Below, piece after piece: positions 45,244-53,698 of a DNA stretch of 64,000 nt. Location: contig JAXMCI010000028.1 of the NCBI GenBank assembly GCA_046349435.1, forward strand, positions 25,384 to 89,383, written 5' to 3'. The translations under genes and the position numbers were made by a program. This DNA comes from JAXMCI01 sp046349435. Its GTDB lineage: Bacteria > Pseudomonadota > Alphaproteobacteria > Dongiales > Dongiaceae. The notes beneath the pieces were generated by a model that saw only the letters and a list, made by a program, of their open reading frames with translations, was not told the origin of the DNA and did not search any database. Within the stretch, counting starts at the first letter, position 1; each line of letters begins with the position of its first letter.

Positions 45244-45701
45244 GACCCGCCACGCCCGGTCGAGCCGAAGCCGCCGGCGCCGCGCCCGGTCGCGGGCAGC
45301 GCGCCGGTCTCCTCCCAGGCGATCCGGGTGACCGGCGCCACCACCAGCTGGGCGATGCGCTCGCCGCGGCCGAGGCTGACCGGCCCGGCGCCGAGGTTGA
45401 TCAGGATCGCCTGGATCTCGCCGCGATAGTCGGCGTCGATCGTGCCGGGGCTGTTCAGCACCGTGACCCCTTGGCGCAGCGCCAGGCCGGAGCGCGGCCG
45501 GACCTGCGCCTCGAAGCCCTCGGGCAGCGCGATGGCAATGCCGGTCGGCACCGCGCGGCGCTCGCCCGGCGCCAGGGTCAGCGGCTCGGCGATCGCGGCC
45601 AGCAGGTCGAGCCCGGCGCTGCCGGGGGTAGCGTAGGCGGGCAGCGGCAGGTCGGCGCCGTGCGGCAGGCGATGGATGGCGACCGCGACGCTGTTGCTCA
45701 C
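45240..45701 (-). CDS. dut: Deoxyuridine 5'-triphosphate nucleotidohydrolase
   Basis: A 153-residue trimeric dUTPase. The five motifs are visible: ATPGSAGLDLLA, RPRSGLALRQGV, NSPGTIDADYRGEI, RGERIAQLVVAP and the C-terminal GRGAGGFGSTG. It removes dUTP and supplies dUMP for thymidylate synthesis. Start taken as GTG 45701, just before SNSVAVAIHRLPHG; no ATG fits the family length. It lies 10 bp after coaBC; coaBC-dut adjacency is common in proteobacteria. Confidence 0.94.
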   Translation of the reverse strand: MSNSVAVAIHRLPHGADLPLPAYATPGSAGLDLLAAIAEPLTLAPGERRAVPTGIAIALPEGFEAQVRPRSGLALRQGVTVLNSPGTIDADYRGEIQAILINLGAGPVSLGRGERIAQLVVAPVTRIAWEETGALPATGRGAGGFGSTGRGGS

Positions 45702-45711
45702 GTCGGGCTGC

Positions 45712-46923
45712 TCACGCCGGGCTCCCGGCCAGCGCCGCCGCGATGCGCTCGGCGAGCCGCTCGGCCACCGCCTGCTTGCTCGCCCGCGGCCAGTCCTCGA
45801 CGCCCTCGGCGGTGACCAGGTGGACGGTGTTCTCGCTGCCGCCGAAGGTGCCGCTGCCGGCGCCGACGTCGTTGGCGAGGATCCAGTCGCAGCCCTTGGC
45901 GAGCCGCTTGGCGCGCGCGTTCTCGACCAGGTTCTCGGTCTCGGCGGCAAAGCCGACCACCAGCCGCGGCCGGGCGTTGCCGGGCGCCGAGAGCGTGGCG
46001 AGGATGTCGGGGTTCTCGACCAGCGCGATGGCCGGCGGCGCGGCGCCGCGCTTCTTCTTCATCTTCTGGCCGGCCTCGGCGGCGGGACGCCAGTCCGCGA
46101 CGGCCGCGGCGCAGACCGCGGCGGCGACCGGCAGCGCCGCCTGGCAGGCGGCCAGCATCTCGCGCGCGCTCTCGATGTGCCGCACCTCGACGCCGGGCGG
46201 GTCGGGCTCGGCGGTCGGCCCGGTGACCAGCAGCGTGGCGGCGCCGCGCCGGGCGAGCGCCGCGGCGATGGCGTGGCCCTGCCGGCCGGAGGAGCGGTTG
46301 CCGATGAAGCGCACGGGGTCGATCGCCTCGTAGGTCGGGCCGCTGGTCACCAGCACCCGCCGCCCGGCGAGCGCGCCCGCCGGCGCCAGCAGCGTCTCGA
46401 GGGCGGCGACGATCTCGAGCGGCTCGGCCATCCGGCCGACCCCGCTCTCGCCCTCGGCCAGCGCCCCTTCGCCCGGCCCGACCCGGCCGACGCCGCGCGC
46501 CTCGAGCCGCGCCCGGTTGGCGCGGGTCGCCGGGTGCTGCCACATCCGCCAGTTCATCGCCGGGGCGACCAGCACCGGCCGGTCGGTGGCGAGCAGCAGC
46601 GTCGCGGCAAGGTCGCCGGCCAGCCCGTGCGCCATCCTCGCCAGCAGGTCGGCGCTGGCCGGCGCGACGACGATCGCCTCGCAGTCGCGGGCCAGCCGGA
46701 GATGGCCCATCTCGCTCTCGTCGGTCAGCGACCAGAGGTCGGTGTAGACCTTGTCGTGGCTGAGGGCGGCAGCCGAAAGCGGCGTGACGAAGCGCTGCGC
46801 CGCCTCGGTCATGACGCAGCGCACCGCCGCGCCGCGCTCCATCAGCCGGCGGATCAGGTCGAGCGCCTTGTAGGCGGCGATGCCGCCGCCGATCACCAGC
46901 AGGATGCGCTTGCCCTGGAGCAT
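45712..46923 (-). CDS. coaBC: Bifunctional phosphopantothenoylcysteine decarboxylase/synthetase CoaBC
   Basis: A 403-residue CoA-pathway enzyme. The N-terminal flavoprotein CoaC part (about 1-180) has VIGGGIAAYKALDLIRRL, the SH of LSAAALSHDKVY and the PAMNWRMW motif. The C-terminal CoaB part has VTSGPTYEAIDPVRFIGNRSSGRQG and WRPAAEAGQKMKKK with the conserved Lys residues. It makes 4'-phosphopantetheine from phosphopantothenate and cysteine. It is separated from ubiB by a flippase gene. Confidence 0.95.
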   Translation of the reverse strand: MLQGKRILLVIGGGIAAYKALDLIRRLMERGAAVRCVMTEAAQRFVTPLSAAALSHDKVYTDLWSLTDESEMGHLRLARDCEAIVVAPASADLLARMAHGLAGDLAATLLLATDRPVLVAPAMNWRMWQHPATRANRARLEARGVGRVGPGEGALAEGESGVGRMAEPLEIVAALETLLAPAGALAGRRVLVTSGPTYEAIDPVRFIGNRSSGRQGHAIAAALARRGAATLLVTGPTAEPDPPGVEVRHIESAREMLAACQAALPVAAAVCAAAVADWRPAAEAGQKMKKKRGAAPPAIALVENPDILATLSAPGNARPRLVVGFAAETENLVENARAKRLAKGCDWILANDVGAGSGTFGGSENTVHLVTAEGVEDWPRASKQAVAERLAERIAAALAGSPA

Positions 46924-46965
46924 CGGGTGAACCTAGACACCGGTCCGGCCCGGCGCAAGCAGGGC

Positions 46966-48427
46966 TCAGCCGGCCGGCGTGCCGCGGCGCAGCAAGCCGC
47001 GGCCGAGATCGAGGACCTCCTTCAGCCGTCCCCGGGCGACCAGCAGCATGACGGTCAGGTAGATCGCTGCGCCGGCCAGGATCTCCAGCCCGAGCAGCGC
47101 CGCCCGCGGCACGGACGGCCCGAGCCAGGCCTGCAGGCCCGCCACGCCGGCGGCCATCAGCGCGGCGGCCAGCAGCGGCGGCACCGCCTCGGCGAGGTAG
47201 CGCGGCAGGGAGAAGCGGACCAGCCGGTGCAGCAGCGCGAGCTCGACGAAGTACATGCCGACCTGCACCAGGCTGAGCGCGGCGGCAACCCCGGCGATGC
47301 CGTAGCCGAGCGACAGGCGGATCGCGACCAGGTTGAGGCAGGCATGGACCGCCACCACGCCCAGCCGCCAGGCCGGCCTGCCGAGCGCGGTCATCAGCGG
47401 CGCGAAGAAGAAGCTGAGCGAGAAGGCCAGCGACTGCGGCGCCAGCAGCTGGGTGGCGAGCAGCGCCGGCCGCCATTGCGGCCCGAGCCCGACATCGATC
47501 ACCTCCGGGGCGGTGGCGGCCAGCCCGGCGAAGGCCGGGATCGCCGCCAGCGACAGGATGCGGCCGGCGGCGAACAGGCCGCGGCGCACCCGCTCCGGGT
47601 CGTGCTGCACCCTGGCGAAGAGCGGCAGCACGATGCGCTCGACGCTGCCCGAGAGCAGGTCGCTGACGATCAGCAGCAGCCGCTGGGCGACGCTGTAGTA
47701 GCCGACCTCGGTGGTGCCGAGCACGTAGCCGATCATCAGCCGGTCGGCCTGGAATCCCACGATGCGCAGCAGGCCGGCGCCGAGCACGCTGGCGCCGAAA
47801 TGGAACAGCTCGCGGAAATGCCGCGGCGAGAAGCGCAGCCGGAGGCCGCCAGCGGCTGACCTGCCAGAGCACCAGCAGCGCCACCGCCTGGGCGGTGAGC
47901 TGCTGGGCGACCAGCGCCCAGACCCCGGCGCCCCACAGCGCCAGCCCGATGCCGGCGATGCCGCCGGCGAGCGAGCCGACGGTCTGCCGGACGCTGAGCG
48001 CGCGAAAGGCGAGCGCGCGGCGCAGCAGCGCCTGCTGCACCACGGTGAGCGAGGCGAGGAACGGGGCCACCGACAGCGCGCGCAGGACCGGCACCAGCAG
48101 CGGCTCGCCGTAGAGCCGGGCCAGCGGCTCCGCCAGCGCGATGGTGGCCAGCATCAGCAGCAGGCCGATCGCGACATTGGCCCAGAAGGCCGAGTCGCGG
48201 TGCGCGTCCTCCAGCTCGGGGCGCTGGATGATCGCCTCGGCGAAGCCCTGGTCGGCCAGCATCTGCAGGATCATCAGATAGACCGAGGCGAGCGCCATGA
48301 CCCCGAAGGCGGCGGGCTCGAGCAGCCGGGCGAGCAGCAGGAAGACCAGCGCCGAGACGCCGCGCACGCCCCAGGTCTCGGCCGCCGACCAGAGCGCGCT
48401 GCGAGCCGCGATCGCCCTCAGCGACAT
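46966..48427 (-). pseudogene. Lipopolysaccharide/O-antigen flippase (MOP/Wzx-like), frameshifted
   Basis: A full-length flippase of about 486 residues if joined. The first frame (from 48427) has MSLRAIAARSALWSAAETWGVRGVSALVFLLLARLLEPAAFGVMALASVY and runs to SRWRP. The second resumes at RLRFSPRHFRELFHFGASVLGAGLLRIVGFQADRLMIGYVLGT and runs to RGLLRRGTPAG. Together they give the 12-14 hydrophobic segments of the MOP superfamily that moves lipid-linked sugars across the inner membrane. The break is at about 47842, where the minus strand reads CCTCCGG; one base fewer restores the frame. It begins 4 bp after ubiB. Confidence 0.82.
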
Positions 48428-48431
48428 CGGC

Positions 48432-50002
48432 TCAGCGCAGCAGGAGGATCAGCAGGACGACCGCGCCGAAGGCGAGCCAGAGCGGCAGGCGGCGGCGCAC
48501 GTCGGTGATGCGCTCGTAGATCTGCAGCGTGTCGCGGTGCAGCCGCACCCCCTCGCGGGCGACCATGCCGACCGCCTGCTCGAGGTCGGTCATGAAGCGC
48601 GGCAGCCGCTCCAGCGCCCGGGCGGTCTCGATGACGGCGTCGCGCAGCCGCGCCTCGGGCCCGCGATTCTCCCGCATCCAGTCCGCGATCAGCGGCTGGG
48701 CCAGCGTCCAGATGTTGAGCTCGGGGTTGAGCTGGCGGCTCACCCCCTCGGCCATCACCATGTTCTTCTGCAGCAGCATCAGTTGCGGCTGGGCCTGCAT
48801 GTCGAAGGTCTCGGCCAGCCGGAAGAGCTGGCCGAGCACCCGGGCGAAGGAGATCTCGGCCAGCGGCCGGCCGAAGATCGGCTCGCCGATCGCCCGGCAG
48901 GCCTGGGCGAACTCGGCGACCGACTGGCTGGCCGGCACGTAGCCGAGCGCGATGTGGATCTCCGCCACCCGGCGATAGTCGCGCTCGAGGAAGGCCAGCA
49001 GCATGTCGGCGAGGTAGTAGCGGGTCTTGCGGTCGAGCCGGCCCATGATGCCGAAATCGACCGCGCCGATATTGCCCTCGGCATCGACGAACATGTTGCC
49101 GGGGTGCTGGTCGCCGTGGAAGTAGCCGTCGCGGAACACCTGCTTGAAGAAGATCGTCGCCGCCTTCTCCAGCACGGCGTCGACCTCCAGCCCGGCGGCG
49201 ACCAGCCCGGCCCGGTCGCCCATCGGGATGCCGGTCAGGCGCTGCTGCGTCATTACCCGCTGGGCGGTGCGCCGCCAGTCGATCGCCGGCACCCGGTAGG
49301 TCGGGTCGCCGGCGAAGTTCTCGGCCAGCTCGGAGGCGGCCGCCGCCTCCAGCCGCAGGTCCATCTCGATGGCGACGGTGTTGGCGAAGGTCTGCACCAC
49401 CTCGACCGGCCGCAGCCGGCGCAGCTTGGGCTGGGTGCGCTCGATCACCTCGGCCAGCCACATCATCAGGTCGAGGTCGCGGGCGAAGGCCTGCTCGATG
49501 CCGGGCCGCAGCACCTTGACCGCGACCGGCACCACCTCGTCCGGGGTCTCGCCCGGCACCGTGGCGTAGTGCACCTGGGCGATCGACGCGGCCGACACCG
49601 GGCGGTCCTCGAAGCTGAGGAACAGCTCGCCGATCGGCCGGCCGAACTCGGCCTCGAGGGTGGCCCGCGCCGCCTTCGTCGGGAAGGGGGCGAGCCGGTC
49701 CTGCAGCCGCGAGAGGTCGGCCGCCATCTGCTCGCCCATCAGGTCGGAGCGGGTCGACAGCATCTGGCCGAGCTTGATGAAGGCCGGTCCCAGCGCGCTC
49801 AGCGCCGCCGCCAGCCGCTCGCCGGGGCGCGGCGCCCCGGGGCGCGAGCGGACCGGGCGGCGGGCGAACGCGCGGCCCGCCGCGAGCCGCCGGCGCCAGC
49901 CCGCGCCCGACAGCGCCTCCTGCAGCGGCCTGAGCGCGTCGGGCGGGCCAGCGTGCGGGCGATCACCAGCAGCCGCACCAGGTTGCGCGCGGAGCGGAAC
50001 AT
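48432..50002 (-). pseudogene. ubiB: Ubiquinone biosynthesis kinase-like protein UbiB, frameshifted near the N terminus
   Basis: Joined length about 523 residues. Frame one starts MFRSARNLVRLLVIARTLAR at 50002. The normal sequence then continues in another frame: DALRPLQEALSGAGWRRRLAAGRAF, LAAALSALGPAFIKLGQMLSTRSDLMG, VSAASIAQVHYA, DFGIMGRLD. A C-terminal membrane helix (LWLAFGAVVLLILLL) ends it. The KxGQ motif, the Ala-rich loop and DFG mark the atypical kinase/ATPase family required for coenzyme Q synthesis. The junction is near 49940-49946 (plus strand GGGCGGG), where one base is missing. UbiB is normally needed for aerobic respiration, so an assembly indel is likelier than a real pseudogene. 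Confidence 0.88.
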
Positions 50003-50061
50003 CGCGGGCGGCTAGCGCGGAGCGCCCGGCTCGCCGCGCCCGCCCGGGCGGCGCATCGCGC

Positions 50062-50865
50062 TCAGAGCCGCCAGCCGGTGTGCAGCGCGGCGATGCCGGC
50101 GCTGAGCAGGCGGTGGCGGACCCGCTCCAGCCCGGCGTCCGCCATCATCGCGGCCAGCGTCTCCGGCGCCGGGAAGCGGCGGATGCTCTCGGCGAGGTAG
50201 CGGTAGGACTCGGCGTCGCCGACCACCAGCCGGCCCAGCATCGGCAGCACCTGGAAGGAATAAAGCTCGTAGGCGCGCGCCAGCCAGGGCAGGGCGACCT
50301 TGCTGAACTCCAGGCAGACGAAGCGGCCGCCCGGCCGCAGCACGCGGCGCGCCTCGGCCAGCGCCCGCTCGGGATGGGTGACGTTGCGCAGCCCGAAGGC
50401 GATGGAGTAGCGGTCGACGCTGGCATCGGGCAGCGGCAGGTGCTCGGCGTCGCCGACCACCCATTCGATGCCGCCGAGCCAGCCGCGGTCGATCGCCCGG
50501 TCGCGGCCCTGCGCCACCATGTCGGGGGTGAGGTCGCAGACGACGACCCGGCCGCCCGCCGCGACCGCGGCCTCCGGCCCGCCCCAGCGCTCGACCACCC
50601 GCTGGGCGATGTCGCCGGTGCCGCCGGCGACATCGAGCACCGCCTGGCCCGGCCGCAGCATCAGGGCGTCGATCATCGCCGCCTTCCACAGCCGGTGGAT
50701 GCCGCCCGACATCAGGTCGTTCATCAGGTCGTAGCGGCCGGCGACGCTGGCGAACACGCCGCGCACCAGCGCCGGCTTCTCGGTCGCCGGAACGGTGCGG
50801 TCGCCGAACCAGGCCGGCTCGGCGCCGGGCTCCGGCGGGACCGGCGCCTGCGGATCGCTCGTCAT
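50062..50865 (-). CDS. ubiE: Demethylmenaquinone/2-methoxy-6-polyprenyl-benzoquinol methylase UbiE
   Basis: A 267-residue SAM-dependent C-methyltransferase. VFASVAGRYDLMNDLMSGGIHRLWK, VLDVAGGTGDIAQRV, NVTHPERALAEARRVLRPGGRFVCLEFSK and the C-terminal IAALHTGWRL are UbiE signatures. It acts in ubiquinone synthesis with UbiB, 59 bp downstream. ATG 50865 is used here; one four codons earlier (50877) is equally possible. Divergent from mutM with only about 46 bp between starts. Confidence 0.94.
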   Translation of the reverse strand: MTSDPQAPVPPEPGAEPAWFGDRTVPATEKPALVRGVFASVAGRYDLMNDLMSGGIHRLWKAAMIDALMLRPGQAVLDVAGGTGDIAQRVVERWGGPEAAVAAGGRVVVCDLTPDMVAQGRDRAIDRGWLGGIEWVVGDAEHLPLPDASVDRYSIAFGLRNVTHPERALAEARRVLRPGGRFVCLEFSKVALPWLARAYELYSFQVLPMLGRLVVGDAESYRYLAESIRRFPAPETLAAMMADAGLERVRHRLLSAGIAALHTGWRL

Positions 50866-50911
50866 GGCGGCGAACATAGCGCGGCATCCGGGGCTCCGCT
50901 ACTTTGGCCCG

Positions 50912-51754
50912 ATGCCCGAGCTTCCCGAGGTCGAGACGATCCGCCGCGGCCTGGCCCTCCGCCTGGAGGGACGGCGGCTGGCCCATGTCGAGCAGCGCCG
51001 GCCGGACCTCCGCCGCGCCCTGCCGCCCGACCTGCCGGCGCGCCTCACCGGCCGCCGCGTGGCGCGGCTCGACCGCCGCGCCAAGTACCTGCTGATCCAC
51101 CTCGAGGACGGGCCGGTGCTGATGCTGCATCTCGGCATGTCCGGGCGGATGGTGATCGGCGGCCGCGACGACGGCCCGCCCGACCGGCACGACCACTTCA
51201 TCCTGGAGACCGACGACGGCGCGGTGATCCGCTTCAACGACGCCCGCCGCTTCGGCCATATCGACCTGATCGAGCCCGGCGGCCTCGACTCGCACCCGCT
51301 GCTCCGCGGCCTCGGCCCGGAGCCGCTCGGCAACGCCTTCAGCGGCCCGGTGCTGGCCGATGCGCTCCGCGGCAAGGCGACGCCGATCAAGGCGGCGCTG
51401 CTCGACCAGCGCGTCGTCGCCGGGCTCGGCAACATCTACGTCTCGGAGAGCCTGTTCTGGGCCGGCATCTCGCCGCGCCGGCTCGCCCGCACCGTGCAGG
51501 GCGAGCGCGCCGAGCGGCTCGCGGCCGCCATCCGCAAGGTGCTGCGCGAGGCGATCGCCGCCGGCGGCTCGACCCTGCGCGACTACGTCCAGGCCTCCGG
51601 CGAGCTCGGCTACTTCCAGCACCGCTTCGCCGTCTATGACCGCGAGGGCCGGCCCTGCCCCGGCTGCGATTGCGACGCAGCCCAGACCGGCGGTATCAGA
51701 CGCATCGCCCAGGCCGGGCGCTCGACTTTCTATTGTCCGCGGCGACAGCGCTAG
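50912..51754 (+). CDS. mutM: Formamidopyrimidine-DNA glycosylase MutM
   Basis: A 280-residue base-excision enzyme for 8-oxoguanine and FaPy. The N-terminal PELPEVETIRRGL gives the catalytic proline (after Met removal) and Glu, RRAKYLL the conserved Lys, and LLDQRVVAGLGNIYVSESLFWAGI the H2TH helix. The C-terminal zinc finger is unusual: CPGCDCDAAQTGGIRRIAQAGRSTFYCPRRQR has the first three Cys but Arg where the fourth normally stands (CPxC), and a few extra residues after the first pair. Zinc binding may be altered. Confidence 0.93.
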   Translation: MPELPEVETIRRGLALRLEGRRLAHVEQRRPDLRRALPPDLPARLTGRRVARLDRRAKYLLIHLEDGPVLMLHLGMSGRMVIGGRDDGPPDRHDHFILETDDGAVIRFNDARRFGHIDLIEPGGLDSHPLLRGLGPEPLGNAFSGPVLADALRGKATPIKAALLDQRVVAGLGNIYVSESLFWAGISPRRLARTVQGERAERLAAAIRKVLREAIAAGGSTLRDYVQASGELGYFQHRFAVYDREGRPCPGCDCDAAQTGGIRRIAQAGRSTFYCPRRQR

Positions 51755-51797
51755 GCTAGATACGCCGCCTCGCAAGCCCAGTCCCCGGAGATCGGCG

Positions 51798-52574
51798 ATG
51801 GAGTACAGCAACATCCGCCTCGAGCGGCGCGGCCGCGTCGGCCTCGTCACCCTGAACCGGCCGCAGGCGCTGAACGCGCTGTGCGACGCCCTGGTCGCCG
51901 AGCTCGGCCACGCGCTCGACGAGCTCGAGGCCGATGCCGCGATCGGCGCCATCGTCATCACCGGCAGCGAGAAGGCGTTCGCCGCCGGCGCCGACATCAA
52001 GGAGATGAAGGACCGCGACTACGTCGACGTCTACCGCAGCGACTTCATCACCCGCGGCTGGGAGCGCGTCGCGCAGTGCCGCAAGCCGGTGATCGCCGCG
52101 GTCGCCGGCTTCGCGCTCGGCGGCGGCTGCGAGCTCGCCATGATGTGCGACTTCATCCTCGCCGCCGACACGGCCAGGTTCGGCCAGCCGGAGATCGGCC
52201 TCGGCACGCTGCCCGGGGCCGGCGGCACGCAGCGCCTGACGCGCGCCGTCGGCAAGGCCAAGGCGATGGAGCTCTGCCTCACCGGCCGCATGATGGACGC
52301 CGCCGAGGCGGAGCGCGCCGGGCTGGTCGCCCGCATCGTGCCGGCCGACGGGCTGGTCGAGGAGGCGGTCAAGGTGGCGGAGAAGATCGCCGGCTTCTCG
52401 CAGCCGATCGCGACGATGGTGAAGGAGGCGGTGAACCGCGCCTTCGAGACGACGCTCGCCGAGGGGATTCGCTTCGAGCGCCGGCTGTTCCACGCCAGCT
52501 TTGCGACGGAGGATCAGAAGGAAGGAATGGCGGCCTTCGTCGAGAAGCGCAAGCCGGCTTTCCGCAACCGCTGA
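51798..52574 (+). CDS. Enoyl-CoA hydratase
   Basis: A 258-residue crotonase-fold enzyme. The oxyanion-hole segments are FAAGADIKEM and AVAGFALGGGCELAMMCD. Catalytic glutamates E112 and E132 (GQPEIGLGTLPGAGGTQRL) are both present, supporting true hydratase activity on trans-2-enoyl-CoA in beta-oxidation. C-terminal FATEDQKEGMAAFVEKRKPAF is the usual ending for short-chain hydratases (EchA/FadB1x). It follows mutM after 43 bp and precedes the rpsT promoter. Confidence 0.95.
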   Translation: MEYSNIRLERRGRVGLVTLNRPQALNALCDALVAELGHALDELEADAAIGAIVITGSEKAFAAGADIKEMKDRDYVDVYRSDFITRGWERVAQCRKPVIAAVAGFALGGGCELAMMCDFILAADTARFGQPEIGLGTLPGAGGTQRLTRAVGKAKAMELCLTGRMMDAAEAERAGLVARIVPADGLVEEAVKVAEKIAGFSQPIATMVKEAVNRAFETTLAEGIRFERRLFHASFATEDQKEGMAAFVEKRKPAFRNR

Positions 52575-52604
52575 AAAGTCACGCGCCGACGGGGGTCCCG
52601 CGGC

Positions 52605-52633
52605 TTGACGCCGAGGGACCCCGGCGCTATAAC
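52605..52633 (+). promoter_or_regulatory. rpsT promoter
   Basis: TTGACG (52605-52610), a 17-bp spacer and TATAAC (52628-52633), 33 bp before the rpsT ATG. A near-consensus sigma70-type promoter with an ideal spacer. Confidence 0.75.
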
Positions 52634-52665
52634 CCCGCGCCTTTCCAAACCGACGAGATCGAGAG

Positions 52666-52926
52666 ATGGCCCATCATAAATCGGCGAAGAAGCGCATTCG
52701 CCAGACCGAGACGCGCACCGAGCGCAACCGCGCGCGGGTGAGCCGCGTCCGCACCTTCATCAAGAAGGTCGAGCAGGCCATCGCGAGCGGCAACCGGGAC
52801 GTCGCCCAGCAGGCGCTGGTCGAGGCGCAGCCCGAGATCCATCGCGGCGTCAGCCGCGGCGTCCTGCATCGCAACACCGCGGCCCGCAAGATCTCGCGGC
52901 TGACCGCGCGCGTGCGTTCCCTCTAG
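52666..52926 (+). CDS. rpsT: 30S ribosomal protein S20
   Basis: An 86-residue, strongly basic S20 of family length. MAHHKSAKKRIRQTETRTER, RTFIKKVEQAIASGN and GVLHRNTAARKISRLTARVRSL are conserved. It binds the 5' domain of 16S rRNA. rpsT directly upstream of the dnaA region is a common alphaproteobacterial arrangement. A GC-rich stem (CGGCGGGC...GCCCGCCG, 52936-52967) follows the stop. Confidence 0.98.
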   Translation: MAHHKSAKKRIRQTETRTERNRARVSRVRTFIKKVEQAIASGNRDVAQQALVEAQPEIHRGVSRGVLHRNTAARKISRLTARVRSL

Positions 52927-53272
52927 CGGCCGGTGCGGCGGGCCTGCCCCGCAGGTTCCGCCCGCCGCCGTCGCGCGGCTTGTTTCCCGGTACATTTGTT
53001 GCGTTCTTCTTTCGGTCATGTTGCCATCCTGCGGGACCCACGGGTATGATGCCCTCCTTGGTTTCCTCTTGGGGTGGAGCGGCCCGACCAAGTAGTCTTC
53101 AAATAAAGACGGGCCAGTAGCCTCGGATTTGCTCGCCACGGCAAATCATCCCGAGGACATGATCGGGGAGAGTGGCAAAGGAATTGTAACGCGGCCGGAG
53201 CAGACCGGCGGCTGGCGCCCTGTCAGCCGAAACGCTGAAGCCTTGCCTTCTGGGGGGTAAGCGGGGGTCGAC
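52927..53272. other. 346-bp intergenic region before the dnaA unit
   Basis: Holds the stem-loop at 52936-52967, then the least GC-rich stretch nearby (about 52975-53200, with TTGTTGCGTTCTTCTTTCGG and TTCAAATAAAGAC). I see no coding sequence and no clear TTATCCACA-type DnaA box on either strand. A promoter for the rhodanese-dnaA unit must lie here. A replication origin is possible by position only. Confidence 0.4.
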
Positions 53273-53698
53273 ATGGTAAGCGGGGCCTATGCCGGTGACG
53301 TCAGTCCGCGCGAAGCGTGGGACCTGCTCGCGACCGAGGCGAATGCGGTCCTGGTCGATGTGCGGACCCAGCCGGAGTGGAGCTTCGTCGGTCAGCCCGA
53401 CCTGACGAAGCTCGGCAAGCGTGTCGTGCCGCTCTCCTGGCAGGTCTATCCCGGCATGCAGGTCGATGCCGCCTTCGCCGACCGCCTCGCCGGCATCGTC
53501 GCCGATCGCGGCGCGCCGATCCTGTTCCTGTGCCGCAGCGGCGCCCGCTCCAAGGCCGCCGCCATCGCCCTGACCGGCCGCGGCTACAGCCGCTGCTACA
53601 ACATCGCCAACGGCTTCGAGGGCGGCCTCGATGCCGACGGGCACCGTGGACAGCGCGCCGGCTGGAAGGCCGACGGCCTGCCCTGGGTGCAGGAGTGA
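53273..53698 (+). CDS. Rhodanese-like domain protein
   Basis: A 141-residue single-domain rhodanese. VSPREAWDLLATEANAVLVDVRTQPEW opens the fold. The active-site loop CRSGARS starts at C87 (ILFLCRSGARSKAAA), so sulfurtransferase chemistry is possible. IANGFEGGLDADGHRG ends the domain. No signal peptide, so cytosolic. The stop overlaps the GTG start of dnaA (GTGA), an unusual coupling with the replication initiator. Substrate unknown. Confidence 0.9.
   Translation: MVSGAYAGDVSPREAWDLLATEANAVLVDVRTQPEWSFVGQPDLTKLGKRVVPLSWQVYPGMQVDAAFADRLAGIVADRGAPILFLCRSGARSKAAAIALTGRGYSRCYNIANGFEGGLDADGHRGQRAGWKADGLPWVQE

Noticed and set aside
44452..50877. Horizontal island covering the minus-strand block
   Set aside because: ubiE, ubiB, coaBC, dut and moeB are core genes with the same composition as the rest. 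Only the flippase looks out of place.
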